This document shows positions 22,598-33,414 of a DNA stretch of 64,000 nucleotides, one piece after another. The translations under genes and the position numbers were made by a program. A model generated the notes under the pieces. The model saw only the letters and a program-made list of their open reading frames with translations. It made no database searches and was not told the DNA's origin. Position 1 is the first letter of the stretch, and each line of letters starts with the position of its first letter. Source of the DNA: Meconema thalassinum (Eukaryota; Arthropoda; Insecta; Orthoptera; Tettigoniidae); the NCBI GenBank assembly GCA_946902985.2, contig OX336389.2, positions 1,011,251,441 through 1,011,315,440 of the forward strand, in the 5' to 3' direction.

Positions 22598-23105
22598 CCC
22601 CCTGTGGGTGGGGGGTTTAGAATACACCCACGGTATCCCCTGCCTGTCGTAAGAGGCGACTAAAAGGAGGGACCTTGGCTATACATTAAGGACTCCGCGT
22701 TGGTTTGTGAATTGGACCCCCAGTGATTGGGAGGAAGTGAATACATCCAGGGTAATCCCTGCCAGTCGTAAAAGGCGACTAAAAGGGTTTCTCGGATCGG
22801 TCCCCTTTCGAGGGTTTGACAGTCAGCACTAAAAGACATACACCTGTGCGGTATAACTCTCATTAGGTTATATCGCACTTCTTTCCGTTACTGCTTTCAG
22901 GGTCTGGCAACCAAAATTTCTAATGTGCGTGCTGTTAGGGGATGGGCCACTTACGCTTGCGACTACGCTCGAAAGCCTGTTCCGGTCATGGCCGCGCCGA
23001 CAGGTGGATGTGCCATGTACCCGTGCAGTAGTATCCGCCTGACTACGCAGGTCCCCGCACAGCCGAATGTCAGAGCTGTAAAATCCAGTATATGCCAAGG
23101 GGTAC
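22598..23105 (+). promoter_or_regulatory. LINE copy B 5' UTR with internal duplication
   Basis: Repeats the 5' unit twice, as in copy A: first unit from 22598, second from about 22718 (GATTGGGAGGAAGTGAATAC), each ending in GTCGTAA(A/G)AGGCGACTAAAAGG. Presence in both copies shows it belongs to the family's leader. Confidence 0.5.
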
Positions 23106-24677
23106 ATGCCGATACGGCATTGTAAAACATCGGACCCCCGGGCAATGCCTTCCAAGCTAGGCGGGCCTTGCCCTGGCTGGGTAGCGCCTACTGTGACGGC
23201 CCGTGATCGGATGTCGGTGGCATTTGGGGAGGATGATCTGGCCATGGGTTCAAAAAGAAATCCCCAAACAGGGTGGTCCTACACCCAAGTCTTAAACATT
23301 TGATTCCCTACGGGGATCAACCCCCTGGGAACAATCTGTGCGTGAAAATCTGGGTGCTAACACCCCCAAGTTTCTGGTAGCTACCAGCTGATTTCAAGCT
23401 GGTAAAGAGTATTTTGTTTTCTCGCCACATAGAAGGTATCTATGGTGAACTTGAGAAAGTACAAAAGATGAGGAACGGTAGCTTGTTGCTCAAGACTAGG
23501 ACTGGTGAGCAAGTTGAACAACTTTTGCAATGTGACCACTTTGGCAAAATACCCGTCAAAGTGGAAAAGCACACGTCCCTGAATCTGGTCCGAGGAGTTA
23601 TTTTCCACCGGGACCTGATTCTGAACACTGACGAGGAGCTCAAGGAGGATATGCAGCACCGTCACGTGACTTATGTCCGGCTCATTACGCGCAAGGTCAA
23701 TGGTCAAATCGTGGATACTGGTGCTTTCATTATTTCCTTTGAACTTTCGGTGCTCCCGGAGAAAGTCAAGGTTACAAGTTACCGTTGTGACGTACGGCCT
23801 TATATCCCTCCACCAATGAGGTGTTTGTTATAAGTGCCAGAAGTTCGGGCACATGTTATCCCGATGCTCGAGCCCAGAAATCTGCGGAACATGCGGTAAG
23901 GTACCACACGAAGCGGAAGAGTGCACAACACCTTATCAGTGCACTAATTGCCCTGGATTTCATTCTCCTCGGGACAGGAACTGCCCTGTCTTCCTGAGTG
24001 AGAAGAAAATCCAGGAGATAAAAACCCTGGATGGTCTCACCTACCAGGAAGCCCGCAAGAAGTACCATACCGCGATTGCTCCTTCGCCTACGATTGATTA
24101 TCGAGTTATAATACCCAATTTGGTTCCGTCTACATCATCTTTTGTACCAGCTGTGAAACCTGCAACTGAGTTTCCTGTTCCGAAACCAGCCCCTATGATT
24201 ATAACGAAAAGCCCGAAGGTGACTTCAACTCCACCTTCGGCCACCACGAAGGCTGTGCGAGCGAAGGCCGCTCCGCCCGCACAGCAAGGGAGGAAGTTGA
24301 AGACTTACTCCCCACCCAAACGGTCGGCGAAAGACGCGCCGAAGCCGGCGGAGGCGGAGGCGGCATCGTCGACCAGGGTCAGGAATTCGGCTCCTGACCC
24401 GTCTATATATCTTAAAGAGGCGGGGAAGAAGGGACCCCGCACTACGCATTTCCTTTCTCCAAAAAAGGAGAAGCCATCCGCCCCACTACCTGCGGATGCT
24501 TCTGCGCCTGTTGACGTTTCGGTCCCCAGATCTGCGCGCTCCCCACGGAGATCCCCTCGCCGCCGAACTGCGTCTAGGAAATCTTCCGCCGAGTCGATTC
24601 ACTCCATGACCCCCCCTGAGGACATGGAGATTGTAGTCGACGTAGTGGCTGATGATCCTCCAGAGGATAAGTTGTAG
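23106..24677 (+). pseudogene. LINE copy B ORF1 (CCHC protein)
   Basis: Three frames (23106-23303, 23414-23833, 23853-24677) cover the same protein as copy A ORF1. An internal deletion of about 17 bases near 23390 and an insertion near 23825 shift the frame. The zinc knuckles from MLSRCSSPEICGTCGKV onward and the full C-terminus are retained; the C-terminus is basic, Ser/Pro-rich and ends in an acidic MTPPEDMEIVVDVV tail that copy A has lost to a stop. Confidence 0.8.
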
Positions 24678-24717
24678 CTTGCTGCTCCAACATATCCCTT
24701 GTTTATAAGTTCACACA

Positions 24718-27700
24718 ATGGCACTGTTACAGTGGAATTGTAACAGTTATGACAGGCATTTGAGAGAGCTCCGTCAGCTTGTTGCACAATACGCAGCGAG
24801 TATAGTCTGCCTACAGGAAACAAACCTCAGACCTGATCACGAAACTGTTCTGAGAGGTTTCCGACTATACTCTAAAGAGCGACAAGACGCCGCCCGGGCT
24901 TCCAGGGGCGTTTGTACCCTCGTTCGCTCTGACTGCTATAGTGAGGAGTTTCAATTCGCCACTCCTCTGGAAGTTATAGCAGTTCGCGTGTCCTTGCCTG
25001 CTATGACAACTGTTTGTAACGTGTACCTTCCACCGAACCAGCCCCTTGATATTAATGACGTCTTTGATCTTGTTGATCAACTTCCAGTCCCTTTCCTACT
25101 CGTGCGTGATTTCAACTCTCATCACCCCCAATGGGGATCACCATCTTCCTGCCCCAGAGGAAGGGACGTGGAGGGCTTAATTCAAGGGTTGGATTTATCT
25201 CTATTAAATACAGGGGAAGCTACACATTTTAGCTTAGCGCACGGCACGTACTCACACATTGACTTGAGTGTGTGTAGCCGTGCGCTGGTCCCCCTACTTG
25301 GTTGGTATGTACACGACGACCTCTGTGACAGTGACCATTTCCCGATCGTTCTTTCACTTCTGAACCAGAAGCCCGTGGAGTTCCCCAGTCGTTGGGTTCT
25401 TAAGCGGGCAAATTGGCCCTCGTTTCAAGAACGAGCTGTGTTCGTTGATCTTGGTTGCTGGAGCGTCGATGACGAGGCTTTTTGCTGCCGCCGAAGAGTC
25501 TATTCCATCCTTTTCTGGGACTCCTCGTCGCAAACTCGTCCCTTGGTGGAGAGAGGATATTGCAGCGGCAATAAGAGACCGTCGTCGAGTTCATAAGCAC
25601 TACCGTCGGTGTCCAACCATGGCCAATTTGGTGGCGTTTAAGAAATTTCGTGCCAAGGCACGGATTCTTATTAGCCAGAGTAAGAAACAGTCCTGGGAAC
25701 GGTATGTGTCTTCTATTACGGCACATACCCCCTCCTCTCAAGTGTGGACTAAACTACGACGCATTTCGGGAATTCAGACATCTTCCACTGTACCTGGAAT
25801 TTCCATTGATAATGAATTGGTTACAGATCCTTATCGCGTTGCAACCAATCTCGCCTCGTATTTTGCGGATATATCCGTTTCCGATAACTATGACCCTGCC
25901 TTCGTGGCCCTGAAGCGCGAAGCGGACGTTTCCAGCTTAGTTTTGCTTCCCGCGTTTCGGAGGAGTACAACGTGCCCTTTACGGAGTGGGTACTCCGCGG
26001 AGCGCTGGCGCTCTGCAGGGACACGTCTCCCGGCCCGGATAATGTTCACAACCAGATGCTTAAGCACCTTAACGATGAGAGCATTCGTTATTTGCTCAGG
26101 GTGTTTAACCGAATCTGGTTGGAAGGTGTGTTTCCAGAGCAATGACAGGAAGGTATCATTATACCTATCCTGAAGCCCGATAAGGATCCCAATTTGTCAG
26201 GGAGTTGCAGACCTACTTGTCTCACTAACGGTCTGTGCAAGCTCTTTGAGAGGATGGTCAATCTGCGCCTTGTGTGGGTCCTGGAGAAACGGGGACTCCT
26301 GTCTGAATACCAGTGTGGTTTCAGGGCGTCTCGGTGTACCAACGACCATCTCGTACGCCTGGAGACCGCCATACAGGACGCTTTTCTCCGGAGACAGCAC
26401 CTAGTCGCTGTTTTCTTTGACCTCGAGAAGGCCTATGACACCACTTGGCGTTACTGCATCCTCTCTACCCTGTATCAATGGAAATTCCGAGGTAACTTGC
26501 CGGTTTTTATTGCGAATTTTCTGTCCCTTCGCCTGTTCCGTGTCCGAATAGGGGGGGGGGACATATTCGCAATATCATATACAGGAAAACGGAGTCCCAC
26601 AGGGATAGGTGCTTAGCGTAACATTATTTGCGATTGCCATAAACGGTATAGTCGCTGCTGCTGGTCCAGCAGTGGTACCGTCGCTATATGTAGACGACTT
26701 CCCTCTACATTATAGTGCGCAAAATATGGCGGTCGCTGAACGACAGCTGCAACAAGCTATTCGGAGAGTGGAACGCTGGACACTAGAGCATGGCTTTCGA
26801 TTCTCAACCGCTAAGTCCTCGGTTGTCCATTTCTGCCGAAAGCGCACTCTCCATCCTGATCCTGAGCTTTATCTGGGCAATGTAGCTTTGCCTGTTGTTG
26901 CTGCGTACCGGTTCCTTGGGCTCCTTTTCGATCAGAAATTGACATGGGAGCCACACGTGCGGTGTTTGAAAACTGCCTGTGCTAAGAAACTCAACATGTT
27001 GCGGTTTCTTAGCGGCACATCATGGGGGGCGGACCGTGCGGTGCTCCTACGTTTTTATAAGGCACTGATTTTATCTAGATTAGATTGTGGCAGTGTAGCA
27101 TATGGTTCGGCCCGTAAGTCAGTGCTTGTTAAACTGGACAGTGTCCACCACGGTGGTGTGAGGCTGGCGACGGGTGCCTTTCGGACGAGCCCATTCGTCA
27201 GCTTGCTCGCCGAGGCTGGCGTACCTCCTTTACACGTGAGGCGCCAACAAGTACTGCTGACCTATGCTGCAACTATTCGACAGATGCCACTTCATCCAAG
27301 CTATCCATGTTTGTTTTCCAATCCGAATCGCCGGATGTATGATGCGCTCGCCCGAGCCACTCGGCCGGTGGGGATTCGCTTGGATGCCTTATACCGTCAG
27401 TTCCGATTTCCTTCTGTCTCCTGTATCGTCCGAGTACCTAGCAAGGCCCCTCCGTGGATGGTCTCTCGCCCTGATATCATCCTGGATCTGCACACCGGCC
27501 CCAAGTCGGACACGGACTTCTCCGTACATCGGAGGCTGTTCCAGTCCGTGGTGAGCCGGTATCCGGGATCAGGGCTTCTATTCACGGACGGTTCAAGGGT
27601 AAACGAGAAAGTAGGCTGTGCATTTGTGGTTGAGGATCGTCGGTTTCTATTTTCCCTTCCCGAGGCCTGTGGCGTGTACACAGCGGAGCTCTATGCCATC

Positions 27701-28408
27701 TTCGAGGCTCTGCGGTACACGTTATCAGACGATCACCAGCACTTTCTTGTGTGTACTGACTCTCTGAGTGCGCTGCAAGCGATCGATGTGTGTTTCCCGA
27801 AGCACCCGTTGGTCCAGCGTGTGCACGACCTGCTCTTCAGTTCGCGTAACGCTGGAACCGGGGTGACCTTTGTGTGGCTTCCTAGCCACATGGGTATTGC
27901 GGGAAACGAGCTTGCTGATCGGGCGGCGAGAGAGGCAGGCGCACTGCCCTCGCTACCGTATAAGGTGCCTGCTAGTGATGTGCGCTCTCAGTTGCGGTAT
28001 TCGATCCTGTCGCATTGGGAGGAAGCATGGCGTGCCACGCTTCCTCCCAACAAACTGAGAGGCATCAAGGAGACAACGTAGGTGTGGAAATCTTCCTTCC
28101 GATCTCTCCGGAAGGAAGCTGTGGTACTCTGTTGACTCCGGATCGGCCAGGGGATTGCTACGCACTCCCACTTGCTAAAGAGAGAAGATCCTCCTGTGTG
28201 TACTTGCGGCGCCCACCTAACCGTGGCACACCTTCTCTTGGAGTGTGTGAATCTGGCCGATCTGCGAAGGACTCTTAAACTGCCTAATACCCTCTCCCTT
28301 ATTCTCCGTGATGACGGACCGTCAGCTGACCTCGTCATCCGGTTCATGAGGGAGAATGGTTACTTTTTTAAGTTTCAATGTGTAGTTACGACTTTTAATT
28401 CAGGTTAA
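24718..28408 (+). pseudogene. LINE copy B ORF2: endonuclease, reverse transcriptase, RNase H, zinc motif
   Basis: Starts 40 bases after ORF1. The endonuclease (24718-25440) has WNCNS, QET with Glu34, and SDHFPI; its LLVRDFNSHH carries Arg where copy A has Gly. A frameshift near 25440 leads to 25445-26173, then 26194-26616 with RT motifs, then 26609-28081, which begins just before the YVDD box (26687-26698). RNase H follows with FTDGSR, YTAELYA, CTDSLSAL and GNELADRAA, its four acidic residues. A final frame to 28408 has CTCGAHLTVAHLLLEC, the C-terminal zinc motif. At least four frame breaks. Confidence 0.87.
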
Positions 28409-28687
28409 ATCTGTTTGATGTTTTTTATTGTGTTCTTCTATTTTATTGTTCACTATGCCTTATTTGTTTTATCCTTTTTCCCATCCGCATTTTATTCTTT
28501 TTATTCAAATAAGGCATAATTTTTGGGGCTCACTGTCTGTTTTATAAACACCATTTTCGTTTCATCCATGGCAGTGAGTTGTTTTTTATCTACATCCTTT
28601 CATTTCTCGCCATTTCATTTCATTAGGGGCCGATAACCTCGATGTTAGGCCCCTTAAAACAACAATTATCATCATCATCATCATCAT
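28409..28687 (+). repeat. LINE copy B 3' UTR with terminal hairpin and (ATC)n tail
   Basis: AT-rich UTR containing AAGGCATAATTTTTGGGGCTC, then GGGGCCGATAACCTCGATGT with AGGCCCC downstream (hairpin), AACAACAATT and an (ATC)n tract. The hairpin and tail are the part shared with other retroposons in the window and are probably what the LINE RT recognises (inference). Confidence 0.75.
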
Positions 28688-29877
28688 CGTCAGCTTGCTC
28701 GCCGAGGCTGGCGTACCTCCTTTACACTTGAGGCGCCAACAAGTACTGCTGACCTATGCTGCAACTATTCCACAGATGCCACTTCATCTAAGCTATCCAT
28801 GTTTGTTTACCAATCCGAATCGCCGGCTGTATGATGCGCTCGCCCGAGCCACTCGGGCGGCAGGAATTCGCTTGGATGAATAGTACCGGCAGTTCCGATT
28901 TCCTTCTGTCTCCTGTATCGTCAGAGTACCTTGGTAGCTTGGCCCCTCCGTGGATGGTCTCTCGCCCTGATATCATCCTGGATCTGCGCACCGGCCCCAA
29001 GTCGGGCACGGACTCCTCCGTCCATCGGAGGCTGTTCCAGTCCGTGGTGAGCCGGTATCCAGGATCAGCGCTTCTATTCACGGACGGTTCGAGGGTAAAC
29101 GAGAAAGTAGGCTGTGCATTTGTGGTTGAGGATAGTCGGTTTCTCTTTTCACTTCCCGAGGCCTGTGGCGTGTACACAGCGGAGCTCTATGCCATCATAG
29201 AGGCTCTGCGGTACACGTTATCAGACGATCACCAGCACTTTCTTGTGTGTACTGACTCTCTGAGTGCGCTGCAAGCGATCGATGTGTGTTTCCCGAAGCT
29301 CCCACTGGTCCAGCGTGTGCACCACCTACTCGTCAGTGCGTGTAACGCTGGAACCGGGGAGACCTTGGTGTGGCTTCCTAGCCACATGGGGATTGCGGGA
29401 AACGAGCTTGCTGATCACGTGGCGAGAGAGGCAGTCGCACTGCCCTCGCTACCGTATAAGGTGCCTGCTAGTGATGTGCGCTCTCAGTTGCGACATTTGA
29501 TCCTGCCGCATTGGGAGGAAATGTGGCGTGCCACGCCTCCATCCAACAAACTGAGAGGCATCAAGGAGGCAACGAAGGTGTGAAAATCTTCCTTCCGATC
29601 TCTCCGGAAGGAAGCTGTGGTACTCTGTCGACTCCGGATCGGCCATGGAATTGCTACGCACTCGCACTTGCTAACGAGAGAAGACCCCCCCCCCTGTGTG
29701 TACCTGCGGCGCCCACCTAACCGTGGCACACATTCTCTTGGAGTGTGTGGACCTGGCCGATCTGCGAAGGACTCTTGAACTGCCTAATATCCTCTCCCTT
29801 ATTCTCCGTGATGACGGGCCGTCAGTTGACCTCGTCATCCGGTTCATGAGGGAGAGTGGTTACTTTTTTAAATTTTA
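28688..29877 (+). pseudogene. LINE copy A ORF2, RNase H and C-terminal part
   Basis: Continues copy A after copy B. Frames 28695-28883, 28831-29583 and 29696 onward carry the RNase H (LLFTDGSRVNEKVGCAF, TAELYAIIEAL, CTDSLSALQA, GNELADHVA) and the zinc motif CTCGAHLTVAHILLEC. A TAG near 28880 and several shifts break it. The frame from 29696 runs into the mariner element at 29878, giving a chimeric tail with no meaning. Confidence 0.8.
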
Positions 29878-30708
29878 TAAGGTGCGTTCAAAAAGGAACG
29901 AGCCGGAGGCTGGAATGCACAAACCGGAGACGACATCGGCTAATCGTGGCGTATGTAACGAGGTGTGGTTCCGACCAGAGCGTGAAAGGTCACAGCCCAT
30001 CGCTAGAGGGCACGCGTGCACGTCACGTGACTATACAAAGCGAGCAGCAGCATGCATCAATCGTCCAACCAAGACCAACAGAGTAGGCCATTCGACATGC
30101 TTCCTGGTGTGGTTGAAGACATTGGGGCACCCATTGGGAACACACTTTCCGCAAGTACAGTCGTTCCTTCATGATGGTGTGCACACTTCCGACGGTCAAT
30201 CCGACCACGGCGGCTATGGCGTTCACTGTCACTCGGCGGTCCTGGGTAATGAGTGCATCAACCAGCTGGACGTTGTCATCGGTAATGCAGGGGGTGCCCC
30301 AGACCGGGCATCATCGGCCAACGACACCCGTCCTTCCCTGAAGCGCTTGTGCCACGCCTTTACCCTTGCAAGGGACATGCAGTGTTCGCCGTACACTTGT
30401 GACATGCGGCGATGAATGTCCGTTTCCCCCTACTCCTTTCGCTGTCAGAAACCGAACAACACCTCTTTGCTCTTCATTTGACGCCTCCATGTCACTGTTT
30501 GCAATGCAACTGGCAGCGTTGGACGATTGATGCATGCTGCTGCTCGCTTTGTATCGTCACTTGACGTGCAGCGTGACCTCTAGCGACGGGCTGTGACCAG
30601 CCACGCTCTGGTCGGAACCACACCTCGTTACACACGCCACGATTAGCCGATGTCGTCACTGGTTTGCGCATTACAGCCTCCGGCTCGTTACTTTTTGAAC
30701 GCACCTCA
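29878..30708 (-). mobile_element. mariner-type element with long inverted repeats
   Basis: Ends T(A/G)AGGTGCGTTCAAAAAG are inverted and flanked by TA (29876-29877 and 30709-30710), the target of mariner elements. The inverted arms extend for about 190 bases (29878-30070 and 30510-30708) at high similarity, much longer than the usual ~30 bases of mariner. Copy B has no insertion at the matching place. The 831-base element contains only the N-terminal part of a transposase. Confidence 0.85.
30023..30492 (-). pseudogene. mariner transposase N-terminal fragment
   Basis: On the minus strand MEASNEEQRGVVRFLTAKGV begins the N-terminal helix-turn-helix, and after frame changes ITVNAIAAVVGLTVGSVHTI-type sequence (from 30232) gives the second DNA-binding helix-turn-helix followed by LRKVCSQWVPQCL, the linker before the catalytic domain. 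The DDD catalytic domain is absent because the right inverted arm follows directly. Confidence 0.7.
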
Positions 30709-31015
30709 TATTGTAAGTTAAGACTTTAAATTCAGGTTCAGTCTGTTTTATGTTTTTTATTGTGTTCATCTATTTTATTGTTCACTATGCCTTACTTGTT
30801 TTATTTTTACCATCCACCTTTTATTATTTTTATTCAAATAAGGCATAATAGTTGGGGCTCACTCACTGTCTGTTTTGTATAAACCATTTTCGTTTCATCC
30901 ATGGCAGTGAGCTGTTTTTATCTTCATGCTTTCATTTCATGCCATTTCATTTCATAAGGGGCCGACAACCTCGATGTTAGGCCCCTGAAAACAACAATTA
31001 TCATCATCATCATCA
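30709..31015 (+). repeat. LINE copy A 3' UTR and tail
   Basis: Closely matches the copy B 3' UTR, including AAGGCATAATAGTTGGGGCTC and the GGGGCCGACAACCTCGATGT hairpin region, and ends in (ATC)n at the downstream target duplication. Confidence 0.8.
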
Positions 31016-31031
31016 TCAAACGTTGTGTTTT

Positions 31032-31285
31032 GCTGCAATAGTTACATATTATATGACATTTTACATCTTTTATTATAGAAAGCTTTCTTGGTTAACACAA
31101 ATTGTGCCCAATTACATTAGGCGGGAAAACAAGTATTTAAACACCCTAATCCCGAAAGAAATATTACACGAGTTATTTATCCCAAAATAACACTCCTATG
31201 TACGAAATAAGGGGGGGGGGGGGGGTATTAAATTGGATGACATGTTTTGATTGTTATCCGATCGTCAGAACGTGCTCATTTAGGC
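31032..31285. other. Flanking host sequence (intron)
   Basis: Follows on from 15553-15875 once the LINE block is removed. A G-run at 31211-31226. No exon recognised. Confidence 0.5.
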
Positions 31286-31470
31286 TTACAAGGGGACCCT
31301 ACGGCAATCAGATTTTTGTAATTTTTCCCGCTTCGGGTACGTAAGGTTCAGACCCCGAACAATAATTTCCCAAAGCCGTTCGATGCCATATTCATAAATT
31401 ATCGAGAAAATCGACTTCGAAGTTTTCCGAGCGCTTCATATCCAGTCAAGATGTTACCGAGTTTGAGCAG

Positions 31471-31544
31471 GACGCGTGGCTCACCCGGTAAGATTCGGGC
31501 ACAGTAATCGCTGAGACGCTAGTTCGAGTCTCACTTCGGGTGCT
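31471..31544 (+). repeat. tRNA-like sequence in left arm
   Basis: GTGGCTCACCCGG resembles an A box and AGTTCGAGTCTC a B box, 45 bases apart as in tRNA genes. The acceptor strands do not pair well, so a working tRNA is unlikely. Confidence 0.45.
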
Positions 31545-32179
31545 ATTTTTTTCTTTCGATTCATATACTACTAATTTGATTGAAATATAAGGATCATAAA
31601 GTCTTTTGTAATTCACAGATATGTAATTATAATTTCCAATGACAAAACGCACGCCTCATTTCTAATTATCTCCTATTTGAAATTGCGATTAAGCGACAAA
31701 AATAATATCCAGCAATAATGTTCACACCTTGTAGATTAATAAAAAAAATATAAATAGAAGAATAAATTAATGTAAACAATGGAATGAGTAAAATTGAATG
31801 TGATGAAATATTTGAATATGGCGGTTTCTTCGAGATCTGTCATTATTTGAATAACAGTTCTGCGTGTATCGTTTGCCTTTGTCACGTTTTTTTTACCTGC
31901 GAAGTGGGCACACCTGCTCTAGCACAAAGGATTTGTGGGTATTCCAGGACGGGGAGAAGGGATACATACCACGTCATTCACAAGGGATGCCTGTTCGAAG
32001 TAGCATTTGACCGTTGGTTTCCAGATAGTGTTTCTTTGCGTGGTGGGTGATTTTTTCTAATATACGGTAAAGAAGATCATAATGTCGGGCGTGGAGGACG
32101 ACAATCCGCTTGATGATGATTTTAATTTTTCAATCACATTAGTAGTAGCCTACAGTATATGAATTGAAAGAAAAAAATA

Positions 32180-32252
32180 GCACCCGAAGTGCGACTCGAA
32201 CTAGCGTCCCAGCGATTACTGGGCCCGAACCTTACCGGGTGAGCCGCGCGTC
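32180..32252 (-). repeat. tRNA-like sequence in right arm
   Basis: Inverted copy of 31471-31544, better conserved in its CCAGTAATCGCTGGGACG anticodon-arm-like part. Same A and B boxes. Confidence 0.45.
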
Positions 32253-32584
32253 CTGCTCGAACTCGGTAACATCTTTACTGCATATGAAATGCTCGGGAAA
32301 CTTCGAAGTCGATTTTCTCGAGAATTTATGAATATGGCATCGAACGGCTTTGGGAAATTATTGTTCGAGGTCTGAACTTTACGTACCCGAAGCGGGAATA
32401 ATTACAAAAATCCGACTGCCGTAGGGTCCCCTTGTTAGATAAGGTACGATGTTTATGTATTACACTTATGGACATATATATATACAATATTTAGATTACA
32501 AAAGTTCGTAAAAGTTTGTGTTAAGTGTCAATCCTATTTACAGATACTATTGGCTTAACGCAACAGGCTTACATACTTAAACTA

Positions 32585-33215
32585 CAGGGCCTTTCATTTA
32601 AAGTAAGAACGGCGTGCGGCGGATTTGTTATCCGTTGCTCCAGAGGCCTTAGCCGAGATTGTGGCGCGCCACGGTCCCCTGCTGTAGTATTGAAAGTTCG
32701 CGCATAGTATATACTACTTGACCTTGCAATAAGCGTGCAGGTATTAAGTTGCCAGTCTGAATCTCAGATGCTAACATGGTGAGACAGTTATCATTACAAC
32801 ATCGTATTTTTGTGTGTAAAACTTATTTTAAGTACGAGTCTGCTCGGCGGGTACGTGGTACATTTGTTCAGAAATATCCTGATGAAGTGCCACCTTCACT
32901 AGCACAGATTCACGTAATTGAAAATAAGTTTGACACTATTGGCTCAGTGCTCAATTACAGACATAAAATGAAAGATCAGAAACAATAGAGTGGCAGAACT
33001 CACTCGCGTCAGCCAGAATGTGGTTACCAGATACAATGCCTGTATAACCCAGGAAGGACGACACTTCCAGCATCTTTTATAAGGTAATATTTCATACAGG
33101 ATTGTACACACGCTTACAGAAGGGTCCCTGGCGCGCCACAAGCTCGGCCAAGGCCATCGCAGCAGCGGATAACAAAACTGCCGCTTGGCGTTCTTACTTT
33201 ATGTGAAAGACCCTG
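32585..33215 (+). mobile_element. Short Tc1/mariner-type element (MITE-like) with long inverted repeats
   Basis: Begins CAGGGCCTTTCATTTAAAGT and ends with the inverted counterpart (ACTTTATGTGAAAGACCCTG), flanked by TA (32583-32584 and 33216-33217). The arms match over about 110 bases. The 631-base element keeps only the N-terminus of a transposase related to those at 38971-40395 and 48743-50196. Confidence 0.85.
32776..32988 (+). pseudogene. Transposase N-terminal fragment (DUF4817-like helix-turn-helix)
   Basis: The 70-codon frame (LSLQHRIFVCKTYFKYESAR, then FDTIGSVLN) aligns with the start of the transposase at 49957 (TTQQRIFICCTFIKNESVC, then FKSTGSVLN). This is the DNA-binding region only; the catalytic domain has been deleted. 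Confidence 0.65.
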
Positions 33216-33257
33216 TACATTAGTAATACCGCAACAACGATAGCCTAAATTTGCTAA

Positions 33258-33390
33258 GTGTAATGGATCTGATGACGATCGAAACTGATCGTCCAAAGTA
33301 TCTTTGTTAATTTCATGTACATTTTTTGCAGGATTAGGGAATCACCCAATACAATTGGGTACAGTCGTGCTGACCGACTGAAAAACATTA
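33258..33390 (+). repeat. Second copy of the hammerhead-like dispersed repeat
   Basis: TAATGGATCTGATGACGATCGAAACTG matches 13998-14032 but lacks the 11 bases that would form one side and loop of stem II. It shares the downstream GGGTACAGTCGTGCTGACCG-type end. Confidence 0.4.
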
Positions 33391-33414
33391 ATTCCTACTA
33401 GTCAGGATCTTCGA

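Larger units (their letters stand above)
22598..28687 (+). mobile_element. LINE copy B, I-clade, inserted in copy A
   Basis: A second, complete-length copy of the same LINE (6.1 kb). It starts CCCCCTGTGGGTGGGG like copy A and ends with the same hairpin and (ATC)n tail. It sits inside the RT/RNase H region of copy A; 41 bases of copy A present at 27155-27195 of copy B are missing at the junction and there is no target duplication. Both ORFs carry frameshifts and stops. Confidence 0.88.
15876..31031 (+). mobile_element. LINE copy A, I-clade, with nested insertions, bounded by direct repeat
   Basis: The 16-base string TCAAACGTTGTGTTTT occurs at 15875-15890 and 31016-31031, a target-site duplication around a 15.1 kb block (the first TC may belong to the tail). 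The element starts CCCCCTGTGGGTGGGGG and ends with the hairpin plus (ATC)n tail. It has ORF1 with CCHC knuckles and ORF2 with endonuclease, reverse transcriptase, RNase H and a C-terminal CCHC-like motif, an I-clade arrangement. The LINE itself is in four pieces: 15891-18881, 21023-22597, 28688-29877 and 30709-31015. These are separated by a Transib, LINE copy B and a mariner element. Confidence 0.85.
31289..32434. mobile_element. Long-inverted-repeat element carrying tRNA-like arms
   Basis: Inverted ends CAAGGGGACCCTACGGCA... are flanked by TTA (31286-31288 and 32435-32437). Arms of roughly 290 bases (31289-31580 and 32140-32434) match with scattered differences; the 560-base centre is unique and AT-rich. 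Each arm contains a tRNA-like stretch. A short frame at 31784-32050 has no recognisable domain. Superfamily unknown; a 2-3 base duplication would fit several DNA-transposon groups. Confidence 0.65.
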
